The notes below the pieces were generated by a model. It had not been told where the DNA came from, made no database searches, and saw nothing but the letters and a program-made list of their open reading frames with translations. The translations under genes were made by a program, and so were the position numbers. DNA of 64,000 nt, taken from positions 5,629,501 to 5,693,500 of the forward strand of contig NZ_CP077769.1 of the NCBI RefSeq assembly GCF_020386615.1, in the 5' to 3' direction. Within the stretch, counting starts at the first letter, position 1. Each line of letters starts with the position of its first letter. Positions 52,202 through 60,733 of this stretch are shown here, piece by piece. The stretch comes from Chitinophaga pendula. GTDB lineage: Bacteria; Bacteroidota; Bacteroidia; Chitinophagales; Chitinophagaceae.

Positions 52202-52226
52202 AAAGGCAGCAGCTACTGCTGCCTTA
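52202..52226 (+). terminator. Hairpin after leuS
   Basis: AAGGCAGCAG and CTGCTGCCTT pair perfectly around CTA. No T tract follows, so it may attenuate rather than end transcription into the M23 gene, 14 bp on. Confidence 0.45.
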
Positions 52227-52241
52227 CAGCCCCCTCCAGGT

Positions 52242-52928
52242 ATGCTACACGAATTACTGGAAAAAAACCAGGCAAGATATATGCCTGTCGTCGACTTCGA
52301 TCCCGCCATCGACCGGCTGTTACTGATGGATTTCAGTAGTGGCAATACTACGCTTACGCCTCCCATTCTGAAAAATGTCCATCGTTTCTGTGACTATATC
52401 ACACAGCAGATACAGCATGCCACGGCCCGTTATGGTATCGGCGGTTATGGTGAGCACAGAACGATCTATGCGATGAGTCCTCATTTTGATGCCGGGGAAG
52501 AACCCAGGCGGCTGCATCTGGGCATCGATATCTGGGGCGATGCCGGTACACAGGTATATGCGCCGTTGCAGGGCCACATTCACAGTTTCCGCTTCAACGA
52601 TGTGCAGGGCGACTACGGCGCTACCATTATCCTGCAACACCAGCTCGAAGGATATACTTTTCATACCCTGTATGGCCACCTGTCGCTCTCCAGCCTGTAT
52701 GGCCTCTATGAGAATATGCCGGTAGGCGCCGGGCAGAAAATAGGTACCTTCGGTCCCCCTCACGAAAACGGGCAGTGGCCGCCACACCTGCATTTCCAGA
52801 TCATCGACCATATAGGCACTCTCCGCGGCGACTATCCCGGCGTATGCCGCTTCAGTGAACGGGAGAAATACCTCGCCAATTGTCCGGACCCGGACCTGCT
52901 CTTAAGGCTTAATCAGTTTATAATATAG
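52242..52928 (+). CDS. M23 family metallopeptidase (cytosolic or unexported form)
   Basis: 228 residues and no signal peptide. Catalytic motifs are HLGIDIWG (HxxxD) near 86 and HLHFQI (HxH) near 184, with HTLYGHLS between. The zinc ligands are therefore all present. The expected substrate is peptidoglycan, yet no export signal is readable, so it may be unusual in location or use another route. It follows leuS at 42 bp and may be co-transcribed. Confidence 0.82.
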   Translation: MLHELLEKNQARYMPVVDFDPAIDRLLLMDFSSGNTTLTPPILKNVHRFCDYITQQIQHATARYGIGGYGEHRTIYAMSPHFDAGEEPRRLHLGIDIWGDAGTQVYAPLQGHIHSFRFNDVQGDYGATIILQHQLEGYTFHTLYGHLSLSSLYGLYENMPVGAGQKIGTFGPPHENGQWPPHLHFQIIDHIGTLRGDYPGVCRFSEREKYLANCPDPDLLLRLNQFII

Positions 52929-52977
52929 ATAAGTGCCTGCTGCTTATTATCTTTCGCCGTATAAATAATATGGGAAC

Positions 52978-53829
52978 ATGAAAAAAATACTATTGCTCTG
53001 CTGTTCGTTATCGATCAGCGGTATGATGATGGCGCAAAGTGCGCTGCAGGTGATGACTTTCAATATCCGGATGAACACTTCTTCCGACAGCCTGAACGCA
53101 TGGCCTTACCGGAAAGATAAGGTAGCCAGCCAGGTATTCTTTCATCAGGCGCACTTGCTGGGGGTGCAGGAGGCATTACACGACCAGATGGTAGATCTGC
53201 AGCAACGGTTACCTCAATACAAATCGCTGGGTGTAGGCAGGGAAGATGGTAAGACGGCCGGGGAATATTCTGCTATCTTTTACGATACCACACGCCTGCA
53301 GCTACTGGAAGGGCATACCTTCTGGCTGTCAGAGACCCCTGAAGTGGCAGGTAGTAAAGGATGGGATGCGGCGATCACCCGTATCGTCACCTGGGGTAAG
53401 TTCCGGGACCGTATCACCAAAAAGATCTTCTTCCACTTCAATACCCACTTTGATCATATGGGCGTGGTGGCTCGCCGCGAAAGTGCTCATTTCCTGCTCA
53501 AGCAGGTACAGCGGATAGCCGGGACGACACCCGCTATCATCACCGGTGATTTCAATGCCACTCCTGATGACGAGCCGATCCGTGTAGTAGTGGATCAGCA
53601 GGACCCTTTACACCTGACAGACAGTAAATCGTTGTCCCGCACACCGCATTACGGACCTGATGGCACTTTTAACGGCTGGCATATCGCTGAGCGGGAAGAC
53701 CAACCGATCGATTATATCTTCTTAAAAGGACGTTTTGTAGTACAGCAACACGCTACTATTTCTGAGACCTGGAAAGGTCGATATGCCTCTGATCACTTCG
53801 CGGTGTTGAGCAGGTTACTGCTCCAATAA
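52978..53829 (+). CDS. Secreted endonuclease/exonuclease/phosphatase family protein
   Basis: 283 residues. A signal peptide (1-20, ending MMAQ) without a lipid Cys is followed by an EEP fold: TFNIRMNT near 25, GVQEALHD near 61, ITGDFNATPDD near 188 and YASDHFAVL near 270. The acid/His residues for a metal phosphoesterase are conserved. It may degrade DNA, RNA or lipids in the periplasm or outside. It is 49 bp after the M23 gene on the same strand. Confidence 0.85.
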   Translation: MKKILLLCCSLSISGMMMAQSALQVMTFNIRMNTSSDSLNAWPYRKDKVASQVFFHQAHLLGVQEALHDQMVDLQQRLPQYKSLGVGREDGKTAGEYSAIFYDTTRLQLLEGHTFWLSETPEVAGSKGWDAAITRIVTWGKFRDRITKKIFFHFNTHFDHMGVVARRESAHFLLKQVQRIAGTTPAIITGDFNATPDDEPIRVVVDQQDPLHLTDSKSLSRTPHYGPDGTFNGWHIAEREDQPIDYIFLKGRFVVQQHATISETWKGRYASDHFAVLSRLLLQ

Positions 53830-53853
53830 AACAAGGTATTCTTTATAATAAGA

Positions 53854-53904
53854 CGGCCGCTTTGTCACTTCTGTTTTTATTGCAAGCAGAATTGACAAGC
53901 GGCC
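53854..53904. terminator. Hairpin in the convergent gap
   Basis: GGCCGCTTTGTCA and TGACAAGCGGCC pair with one unpaired base, plus an inner TTCTG/CAGAA. It lies between the EEP gene and the lipoprotein gene on opposite strands. Confidence 0.5.
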
Positions 53905-53935
53905 TAGTAATTTGAGACAATGGTGGACGCGATGA

Positions 53936-54706
53936 CTATTTGTGGCTGTGTTCCACTGTCATTGCATTTTCGAATGTGTTGCGGAGCTCTCCTTCATTCT
54001 GCAGATCAGCTTCGATCAACACAGGTTGCTGCTGACCAGCACCTTTACCGGAAGTGAGGGTGATATTACCCAGCTTCAGCTTGTCGATGATTGCTTTGAA
54101 ATCCAGTACCAGGTCGCCTTTCCATTGGATAGTGGTATCTGTTACCACGATATCCCTGCCAGTAGCTTTGATCGATGCTTTACCAGACAGTCTGGCTTCC
54201 AGGGGGATGATAGTACCGTTCCAGGTGATCTTACCTTTCAGGATAGCCAGTGGTTTTGCTTTGTCGCCTTCTGCCCGGGCATATACCAGTACATGCTGAT
54301 AAGTGCCTTTAGGGATCTTGATGAAACCGATGAAGTTCACTGCAGCCAGCAGGTCGAAATTGCGGTCTGTTTTAAGGCCGAATTCCAGCTCATCCTGGCC
54401 ACGTTTAGCTTCTATGCGTATTTCACGCAGACGAACGGTAGCTTCTGTCCAGGTCCAGTCAAAACCTGCACCTTTAGCCATTTCCGGGTTACCGGTTACG
54501 TTGGCGATACGGGCGGCGGTCTCACCGTTCACATGACCAGTGGCACCAATACCACGGATAGAGTAACCAAATGAAGCACCACCTTGTTCAACAGGCGTTG
54601 GATCAGGATTGGGAGCAGGTGAAGAGGCATCTTTTTTTGAGCAGGCGGTAAGCATTACAGCAGACAAGGCCACAGCTCCGCAGAGATGGAGGAAATTGGT
54701 TTTCAT
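53936..54706 (-). CDS. DUF4382-like lipoprotein
   Basis: 256 residues. Lipobox LTAC gives Cys22 as the lipidated residue, followed by SKKDASSPAPNPDP, a Pro/Ser/Asp-rich linker. The rest is beta-rich: FDWTWTEATVRLREIRIEAK and GTIIPLEARLSGKASIKAT recall DUF4382-type all-beta domains, but I am not sure of the family. Its function is unknown. Confidence 0.65.
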   Translation of the reverse strand: MKTNFLHLCGAVALSAVMLTACSKKDASSPAPNPDPTPVEQGGASFGYSIRGIGATGHVNGETAARIANVTGNPEMAKGAGFDWTWTEATVRLREIRIEAKRGQDELEFGLKTDRNFDLLAAVNFIGFIKIPKGTYQHVLVYARAEGDKAKPLAILKGKITWNGTIIPLEARLSGKASIKATGRDIVVTDTTIQWKGDLVLDFKAIIDKLKLGNITLTSGKGAGQQQPVLIEADLQNEGELRNTFENAMTVEHSHK

Positions 54707-54828
54707 TATCGATATGGTTTTAGATGACTTAGGGGGTTCTTAGGTTTTTCACACGGACAAAGTGTATCATCACGCCTGCAATATAGGCGTTTTTTAAATA
54801 ATTACATTAAAACCTTAATGTTTAACAC

Positions 54829-54862
54829 AAAAAAAACGGAAATGGTCATTTCCGTTTTTTTT
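54829..54862. terminator. Bidirectional terminator
   Basis: AAAAAAAACGGAAATG and CATTTCCGTTTTTTTT pair perfectly around GT, so each strand has an A run before and T run after. Confidence 0.85.
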
Positions 54863-54880
54863 ATCATATCTCTGCGGGTA

Positions 54881-56182
54881 TTACTTATTGAGCGGAGGTA
54901 TGCGGCTCGGCGTATCCTTGCCATCGACGATAGAACGTGCACTCCATGCGATCGCTTCAATAATACTCCGGATGTTTTCCGCATCCAGCGTCTCCCATTC
55001 ATCATCTACGCTATGGTATAACTTATCCTTGTCTATCTGGGTAGTAGAAATGGTATGTGCCGGTACGCCCAATGCCGCCAGGGTAGCGTTATCGGAACGA
55101 TAGAAGAGGTTCTGGTCCGGATAAGGGTCCGGATGGAACCGGAAGTTGGTATTTTGCAGGTTACGTTGCAGAATAGGCCCCAGGTCAGAACGCTCAAAGC
55201 CGGTGATAAATGCACTGTTGCCACCAAACTTAGATTGTTTGCCGATCATCTCTATATTGAACATCGCTACGATCTTTTCGGGGTCCAGCTGCTGTGAAAA
55301 ATACCGGGACCCCGCCCCATCTATCTCTTCGGCGGTGAAAGCCACGAAAAGCAGGCTCCTGGCAGGTTTTTTCTTACTGTAGTATTTGGCCAGCAACATC
55401 ACAGCGGTGGTTCCGCTGGCATCATCGTCGGCGCCATTGGCGATACTATCCAGTTCCGCAGAAGGCTTAATGATACCCAGGTGGTCATAGTGCGCGGAAA
55501 AGATCACATATTCGTCAGGGTGTACCGCGCCCTTGATCATACCTGTTACATTGGTCAGCCGTTCGCTGCCGGTGCGGCATTGTAATGACAGTGACCAGTT
55601 ATCTATCTGTGTGATATCTGCCGGCTGCAATACGAGGATGAGGCTCGCGGCATTCCCCTCTTCCTGCAACCAGGTTTTGCGGGGTCTTGCGTTCATTTTG
55701 GTAAATAGCTCTTTATGTGCAGCATCTACCCATACCAGCGTGTTGCGTGTTTCTTTGCGTAACTGCCGGAGGCGGGCCTGGAAGTCGTCGGTAGCGCTGA
55801 TACGGGTGATAGCGATACGGCTATCGGCGTTCCAGCTGATCACACTGTCTTTGCTGTAGGCAATGATATTACCTTCCGCAGGTACGGTGTTACCATTAAT
55901 CTGTAAAGCGGTAGCTGTTGCGGTAGCGTTGTAACGGCTGAACTCTTGCCGGTAGTTGGCAGCGCCGGGCAAAGGCTGCAGGCCCGCTTTGGCAAATTCC
56001 TTACTGATGAAGGCTGCCGCCCTTTCTGAGCCGGCAGTACCTGCTTTACGGCCTTCCATATCATCGGCTGCCAGCGTACGGATGATACGGGATACTTCAG
56101 ATCGTTCGATTTTCTTTTGTGCGGCAACAGGCAGTGACAGTGTGCCCAGGCATAGTATCAGGAGAGACTTGTGTACATTCAT
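54881..56182 (-). CDS. Secreted M28 family aminopeptidase
   Basis: 433 residues from the ATG at 56182; a longer in-frame start exists but its residues look non-coding. Signal peptide 1-21 (LCLGTLSLPVAAQ). The zinc ligands fit M28: His in FSAHYDHLG near 235, Asp in ANGADDDASGT near 254, Glu pair in AFTAEEIDG near 288, Asp/Glu in FNIEMIG and His in VPAHTIST near 395. It likely trims peptides in the periplasm or outside. It is divergent from ruvB. Confidence 0.88.
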   Translation of the reverse strand: MNVHKSLLILCLGTLSLPVAAQKKIERSEVSRIIRTLAADDMEGRKAGTAGSERAAAFISKEFAKAGLQPLPGAANYRQEFSRYNATATATALQINGNTVPAEGNIIAYSKDSVISWNADSRIAITRISATDDFQARLRQLRKETRNTLVWVDAAHKELFTKMNARPRKTWLQEEGNAASLILVLQPADITQIDNWSLSLQCRTGSERLTNVTGMIKGAVHPDEYVIFSAHYDHLGIIKPSAELDSIANGADDDASGTTAVMLLAKYYSKKKPARSLLFVAFTAEEIDGAGSRYFSQQLDPEKIVAMFNIEMIGKQSKFGGNSAFITGFERSDLGPILQRNLQNTNFRFHPDPYPDQNLFYRSDNATLAALGVPAHTISTTQIDKDKLYHSVDDEWETLDAENIRSIIEAIAWSARSIVDGKDTPSRIPPLNK

Positions 56183-56252
56183 AGTGGGATAAATGTAAGA
56201 AAAAAATGATTCCTCCCACCAGGCTTCCACCTGCTGTAACGCAGATTATTAT

Positions 56253-56260
56253 TACTTTTG
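56253..56260 (+). promoter_or_regulatory. Possible -7 box immediately before ruvB (TACTTTTG)
   Basis: Exact TAnnTTTG match ending six bases before the ruvB ATG at 56267, the same spacing as at clpX. No TTG box is evident. Confidence 0.35.
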
Positions 56261-56266
56261 GTCTGT

Positions 56267-57298
56267 ATGTCTAATCCACATTTAAGACCAGACGAGCAAC
56301 GGCAAAGTGCTGCGGAGAAGGAATTCGAAAACAGCATACGGCCCCGCGAAATCATAGATTTTTCGGGGCAGGAACAGATCATTGAGAACATCAAGATATT
56401 TATCAAAGCAGCCAAGATGCGGGGAGAAGCCCTGGATCACATCCTGTTCCACGGTCCTCCGGGATTGGGTAAGACTACCCTGTCGCGTATTGTGGCCAAT
56501 GAACTGGGTGTGAATATCCGGGAGACCTCTGGTCCGGTGATCGAAAAGCCCGGCGACCTCGCAGGTCTACTCACCAACCTGGAAGAAAAAGATGTATTGT
56601 TCATCGATGAGATACACCGTCTCAGCACTGTCGTGGAAGAGTACCTGTACTCTGCCATGGAAGACTATCGTATCGATATCATGATCGATACTGGCCCCAG
56701 TGCCCGCTCCATACAGATCAATCTGCAGCCGTTCACGCTCATTGGCGCTACCACCCGGTCAGGACTGCTCACCGCTCCCCTGCTCTCGCGCTTCGGTATC
56801 AAAAGCCGCCTGGAGTATTATACGGCGCCGGTATTGCAGAAGATCATCTGGCGGGCGGCCGGACTGCTGAACTCCAAGATCACCTCTGATGCTGCTATGG
56901 AGATCGCCCGGCGTTCGAGGGGTACCCCCCGTATCGCCAATGGCCTGCTCAGACGGGTACGCGACTTCGCCCAGGTGGTAGGCAATGGTGTCATTGACCT
57001 GGAGATCGCACAGTTCAGCCTCAAAGCCCTCAACGTAGATGAATATGGGCTGGACGAAATGGACAATCGTATCCTCAACGTCATCATAGAGAACTTTAAA
57101 GGCGGCCCTGTAGGTATCACTACCATCGCCACCGCCGTAGGGGAAGAAGCTGGTACGCTGGAAGAAGTATATGAGCCATTCCTCATACAGGAAGGTTTCA
57201 TCAAACGTACCCCCAGAGGTCGGGAAGTAACAGAGAAAGCGTATATGCATTTAGGTAAGAAACCTCCCGGACAGCCAGGCACCAACCTGCTATTCTGA
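56267..57298 (+). CDS. ruvB: Holliday junction branch migration helicase RuvB
   Basis: 343 residues from the ATG at 56267; three residues earlier a GTG could serve. Walker [12 protein letters not shown] near 64, Walker [11 protein letters not shown] near 113, sensor motifs in GATTRSGLL and a C-terminal winged-helix ([10 protein letters not shown] on). RuvB is the hexameric motor that moves Holliday junctions with RuvA. RuvC is encoded 2.7 kb away on the same strand; ruvA is not in the window. Confidence 0.95.
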   Translation: MSNPHLRPDEQRQSAAEKEFENSIRPREIIDFSGQEQIIENIKIFIKAAKMRGEALDHILFHGPPGLGKTTLSRIVANELGVNIRETSGPVIEKPGDLAGLLTNLEEKDVLFIDEIHRLSTVVEEYLYSAMEDYRIDIMIDTGPSARSIQINLQPFTLIGATTRSGLLTAPLLSRFGIKSRLEYYTAPVLQKIIWRAAGLLNSKITSDAAMEIARRSRGTPRIANGLLRRVRDFAQVVGNGVIDLEIAQFSLKALNVDEYGLDEMDNRILNVIIENFKGGPVGITTIATAVGEEAGTLEEVYEPFLIQEGFIKRTPRGREVTEKAYMHLGKKPPGQPGTNLLF

Positions 57299-57311
57299 TG
57301 CTAACATCCAT

Positions 57312-57353
57312 AAAAAGTAAAAGCCTCGTCCGCAGACGAGGCTTTTACTTTTT
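57312..57353. terminator. Bidirectional terminator between ruvB and the response regulator
   Basis: A 19-bp perfect stem (AAAAAGTAAAAGCCTCGTC and its complement) with a CGCA loop; T-rich ends on both strands. Confidence 0.9.
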
Positions 57354-57374
57354 ATACAAACGGCGATAGCCGGA

Positions 57375-58079
57375 CTAGTCTTTTACCACCAGTCGGAAAC
57401 CATTGCCATGGATATTCACGATTTCGATCTCCGGATCTTCTTTCAGGTACTTGCGGAGTTTAGCAATGTATACATCCATACTACGACCGTTGAAGTAAGT
57501 ATCGCTACCCCAGATCTTTTTTAATGCCAGCTCACGCGGCAGCAGGTCGTTCTTATGCTCACAAAGCATGCGTAACAATTCGTTCTCCTTCGGAGAGAGG
57601 GTATGCGATTCTCCACCATCTTTGGTGAGGGTACGCAGACGGGAATTGAAAGCGTAACGGCCTACTTTGAACTCATGCTGCTCTTCTTCTTTATTGGTCA
57701 GCTCCTGGTTACGTTTCAGGATGGCCTTGATCTTGAGCAACAGCAGTTCACTGTCGAAAGGTTTGGAGATATAATCGTCCGCACCCAGCTTATATCCTTG
57801 GATGATATCTTCCTTCATGGTCTTGGCAGACAGGAAGAAGAGCGGAATATCCGGATCTACATCCCGGATCTCTTCCGCCAGTTTGAAGCCATCCATGTTA
57901 GGCATCATAATATCAAGCAGGCAGATGTCAAATTTCTCACGGCGGAAGGCTGCCAGCGCCAGAATACCATCCCGGCACAATTCTACTTCATAGTCGTTCA
58001 ATTCCAGGTAGTTCTTCAGTACCATGCCGAGGTTGGTATCATCTTCGGCCAGTAAGATTTTGGGTTTATGCTCTTCCAT
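57375..58079 (-). CDS. OmpR-family response regulator
   Basis: 234 residues. Receiver 1-120 with Asp56 in CLLDIMMPNMDG and Lys in YISKPFDS near 106; C-terminal winged helix (about 135-234) with GRSMDVYIAKLRKYL. It resembles the RprY type of Bacteroidota. No histidine kinase is adjacent. It has a close relative at 60730. Confidence 0.92.
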   Translation of the reverse strand: MEEHKPKILLAEDDTNLGMVLKNYLELNDYEVELCRDGILALAAFRREKFDICLLDIMMPNMDGFKLAEEIRDVDPDIPLFFLSAKTMKEDIIQGYKLGADDYISKPFDSELLLLKIKAILKRNQELTNKEEEQHEFKVGRYAFNSRLRTLTKDGGESHTLSPKENELLRMLCEHKNDLLPRELALKKIWGSDTYFNGRSMDVYIAKLRKYLKEDPEIEIVNIHGNGFRLVVKD

Positions 58080-58104
58080 GATCTATCATATAAATTAACG
58101 ATAA

Positions 58105-58112
58105 CAAATATA
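58105..58112 (-). promoter_or_regulatory. Possible -7 box of the response regulator (TATATTTG, minus strand)
   Basis: CAAATATA on the plus strand is TATATTTG on the minus strand, 25 bp upstream of the ATG. Confidence 0.35.
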
Positions 58113-58162
58113 AAGCTTTCTACAGCATGGAAATGTTAAAATGCTGACGATGATAAAGATAG

Positions 58163-58954
58163 CTATCGTTTTCCAAGCAGGGAAGTAAACGGATAACGCA
58201 GGTTCTTATAGTCGATCATATCTACTTTGATACTGCCTACGGAGATAGGGCTATCTATACGCAAAGGTACTTTGTTTGCATCATCGCTGACCCATACCGT
58301 CATTTGCTCGCCGCCCTGGAACATTGTTCCTTTGATCAGTAATGGTTTGAATTTGATCGCTTTAAACTTGCCGAAGCGGGTGTCTACCTCTTCTTTTCCG
58401 ACGTACCGGATGTAGATATTGTATACTTCGTCATCCAGGAACATATTAAAGGGGATCTTATCGCCTGGTTTGTATTTGTCGAAGTTGATGTTACGTGCGT
58501 AATAGATAGCGCTGATCACATCCTGTATACAATCTGGCGTTTTAAAGGTACCATTGGTGCTGGTGGCGGTGTTCTGCTGTTGATTGAAGACAACGTTATT
58601 GTATATCTTATATCCACCTTCGCTTACATTACGGACGAATTTAAGGGGTTGCATGGTGGCGGTGTCGATATAGCTTTCGTAACGATCGCGTACTTTGAAC
58701 ACCCAGTCGTAGGTACGGTAGGTCTTACCATCCCCTATTACATGATAAACGTCTTTGCCGTTAAGTTTTTCCAGTGAACAGTTAAAGGTAGCCTCGCCGG
58801 CGCCAACGTATAGGCGTCCGAGGTTATAGAAGACTTTGAGTGTGATACTTTCGCCGGTTTTAAAGCTGGAGTTAGTGACACCACAGAATTCTTGTTGTGC
58901 ACGGGCAGGATAGATACAGGTCAACCCTAATAGTAAGAGTAAAACATACCTCAT
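58163..58954 (-). CDS. DUF3108 family exported protein
   Basis: 263 residues. Signal peptide 1-19 (LGLTCIYPARAQ) with no lipid Cys. The body is all-beta with YNLGRLYVGAGEATF near 42 and RIDSPISVGSIKVDMIDY near 235. DUF3108 proteins are periplasmic and of unknown function. It is 10 bp downstream of the flippase-like gene and likely its operon partner. Confidence 0.8.
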   Translation of the reverse strand: MRYVLLLLLGLTCIYPARAQQEFCGVTNSSFKTGESITLKVFYNLGRLYVGAGEATFNCSLEKLNGKDVYHVIGDGKTYRTYDWVFKVRDRYESYIDTATMQPLKFVRNVSEGGYKIYNNVVFNQQQNTATSTNGTFKTPDCIQDVISAIYYARNINFDKYKPGDKIPFNMFLDDEVYNIYIRYVGKEEVDTRFGKFKAIKFKPLLIKGTMFQGGEQMTVWVSDDANKVPLRIDSPISVGSIKVDMIDYKNLRYPFTSLLGKR

Positions 58955-58963
58955 TTGGAGAAG

Positions 58964-59893
58964 CTATTTGTCCTTAAAAATCTTAATACCGAGCAATAAC
59001 ACACTTCCAAGTACTGCCGGGAGGACCAGGTTAATCAACCAGATACTCACGGTAGCGGCGATGATCCCTGCTGTGTTGGAGCTAAGCAAACCCATGAAAT
59101 ACAGGCTAACCTTACCGCGGAGGCCTAATTCTGCGATGGCTATTGTGGGTACCAGCGCCATCACCAGGTAAACGACGGCATTCATCAGAAACCCTTGCCA
59201 CCACAGTATTTCCACTCCCAGCGTGTGAAGCAAAATCAAATACTGTGCCGAGAAGACCACATACCTGCAGGCCGAAAGGGCGAGAAGATTGCTCAGTTCA
59301 GCCGGGGAGTAACGTGCTATGATCTGAACGAACACTTTTGCCTTCCGTAGCCAGGGTATCTTTTCAAATACTGCTACGATGATCTGCAACCGAAAATATA
59401 ATAATATCGTTAACAGGCAAATTATTATAAGCACTGTCAACAGGATTTTTTCCCAGAAAAAGGGGGCAAAGTGCTCCCCTGCGTTGAGTGCCGGGAAGTT
59501 ATTGATATAAAAAATCAATCCAATTAACCCAAATATAATAGTTACGATCAGTTGGCTGAAGCTTCCTACTATCGTTGCTGCTATCGCTTTCAGCTTATTA
59601 CGGTGCTGCAGGTATAAGACCCTGCCACCATATTCCCCGATACGGTTAGGGGTATTAACGGAAAGGGATACGCCGGTAAGGATCGCGCGGAAGGCCCGCC
59701 CAAAAGAAATGGTTTCCAACGGAAGGACCAGCATCTGCCATTTACGGGCTTCCAGCCCCCAGTTGAATAACATCAGTATTAACACCAATGTCAGGGTGAT
59801 CAGTCCTTTCTGTTCCAGCGCCCCTGACATCTGCCAAAGCGCGGACTTAAGATTAGACTGGTGTTTCAACTGATCGTAAATGGAATAGCCCAA
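58964..59893 (-). CDS. Lysylphosphatidylglycerol synthase TM region/flippase-like protein (UPF0104)
   Basis: 309 residues from the TTG at 59893. About eight TM helices; TGVSLSVNTPNRIGEYGGRVLYL near 85 is the typical loop. The family moves or modifies lipids in the membrane; the ligand is not known. The coding frame continues upstream (NYLLGAGLFAW...) with no ATG, back to a CTG at 59953 that gives a fuller first TM helix, so the true start may be non-canonical and overlap the ruvC start region. Confidence 0.8.
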   Translation of the reverse strand: MGYSIYDQLKHQSNLKSALWQMSGALEQKGLITLTLVLILMLFNWGLEARKWQMLVLPLETISFGRAFRAILTGVSLSVNTPNRIGEYGGRVLYLQHRNKLKAIAATIVGSFSQLIVTIIFGLIGLIFYINNFPALNAGEHFAPFFWEKILLTVLIIICLLTILLYFRLQIIVAVFEKIPWLRKAKVFVQIIARYSPAELSNLLALSACRYVVFSAQYLILLHTLGVEILWWQGFLMNAVVYLVMALVPTIAIAELGLRGKVSLYFMGLLSSNTAGIIAATVSIWLINLVLPAVLGSVLLLGIKIFKDK

Positions 59894-59940
59894 CCACGCA
59901 AAAAGCCCCGCTCCTAACAGATAATTGAGAATTATTTTGG

Positions 59941-59948
59941 TACTTTTG
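59941..59948 (+). promoter_or_regulatory. Possible -7 box of ruvC (TACTTTTG)
   Basis: Exact TAnnTTTG, 36 bp before the TTG start at 59985, inside the N-terminal coding frame of the divergent flippase-like gene if that gene starts at 59953. Confidence 0.35.
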
Positions 59949-59984
59949 TTCAGACATCAAGATTTTGGCAAAAATAAACCGCGG

Positions 59985-60548
59985 TTGGGAAACAAGTCAA
60001 AAATAATTCTGGGGATAGACCCTGGTACACTCGTGATGGGTTATGGGATCATCGCTATAAATGGCAAAGAAGCCAGCCTCGTGCAGATGGATGTACTGAA
60101 ACTATCCCGTCATAAGGACCACTACGAAAGACTACAACTGATACATACCCGGGTACAAGAACTGATCCAACAACACCGCCCCGACTGCTGCGCCATCGAA
60201 GCCCCTTTTTTCGGCAAGAATGTTCAGAGTATGCTCAAACTGGGTAGAGCCCAGGGTGTCGCCATCGCTACCGCGATGCATGCAGGGGTCACTGTAGCAG
60301 AGTATTCTCCTAAAAAAGTCAAACAATCCATTACCGGCAACGGTAATGCAGACAAAGAGCAGGTCTGGCTAATGCTGCAACGCATACTCCGGTTCAATGA
60401 AAGACCCGAGTTCCTCGATGCTTCCGATGCCCTCGCCGTTGCTGTCTGCCATTTCTTCCAGGAATCCAGTATCTTACCTGCCGGAACGAAGGCCAAAGGT
60501 TGGGAGCAATTCATGCAACAACATCCCGAAAGGATCAATGGATGGTAA
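59985..60548 (+). CDS. ruvC: Crossover junction endodeoxyribonuclease RuvC
   Basis: 187 residues if the TTG at 59985 is used (LGNKSKIILGIDPG). A TTG at 59925 would add 20 residues but lies before the -7 box. The four acidic catalytic residues are seen in LGIDPGTL, AIEAPFF, and the pair in FLDASDALAVAV; the core is RNase H-like. It resolves Holliday junctions. No ATG is available at the start. Confidence 0.9.
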   Translation: MGNKSKIILGIDPGTLVMGYGIIAINGKEASLVQMDVLKLSRHKDHYERLQLIHTRVQELIQQHRPDCCAIEAPFFGKNVQSMLKLGRAQGVAIATAMHAGVTVAEYSPKKVKQSITGNGNADKEQVWLMLQRILRFNERPEFLDASDALAVAVCHFFQESSILPAGTKAKGWEQFMQQHPERINGW

Positions 60549-60670
60549 TATATTGCAATGTATGCTGAAACGCAGGGATTTCTAAATTTGGGAAATTGTA
60601 TTTATTTTGACCTTAAATCTCCAAAACTGCCCATAGTGATAGAAAGGGGTTATCCATTCAAACAAAAACT

Positions 60671-60733
60671 ATGAAAACTTACCATAACGGGGACATGGTA
60701 TATTGTATTAATCAGCATCACGGTCAACTATGA
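60671..60733 (+). CDS. Short upstream ORF overlapping the response regulator start
   Basis: Twenty codons from ATG at 60671 to TGA at 60731-60733. The stop overlaps the ATG of the next gene at 60730 (ATGA). The peptide starts MKTYHNGD and is rich in His and Tyr. It could be a leader peptide or only chance; no attenuator structure was recognised. Confidence 0.35.
   Translation: MKTYHNGDMVYCINQHHGQL

Noticed and set aside
51231..52202. Minus-strand ORF of 323 codons in leuS
   Set aside because: Shadow of leuS; composition is unlike a protein and the plus-strand gene is certain.
54829..54862. Perfect inverted repeat considered as a mobile-element end
   Set aside because: The A run before and T run after make it a standard bidirectional terminator between convergent transcription units.
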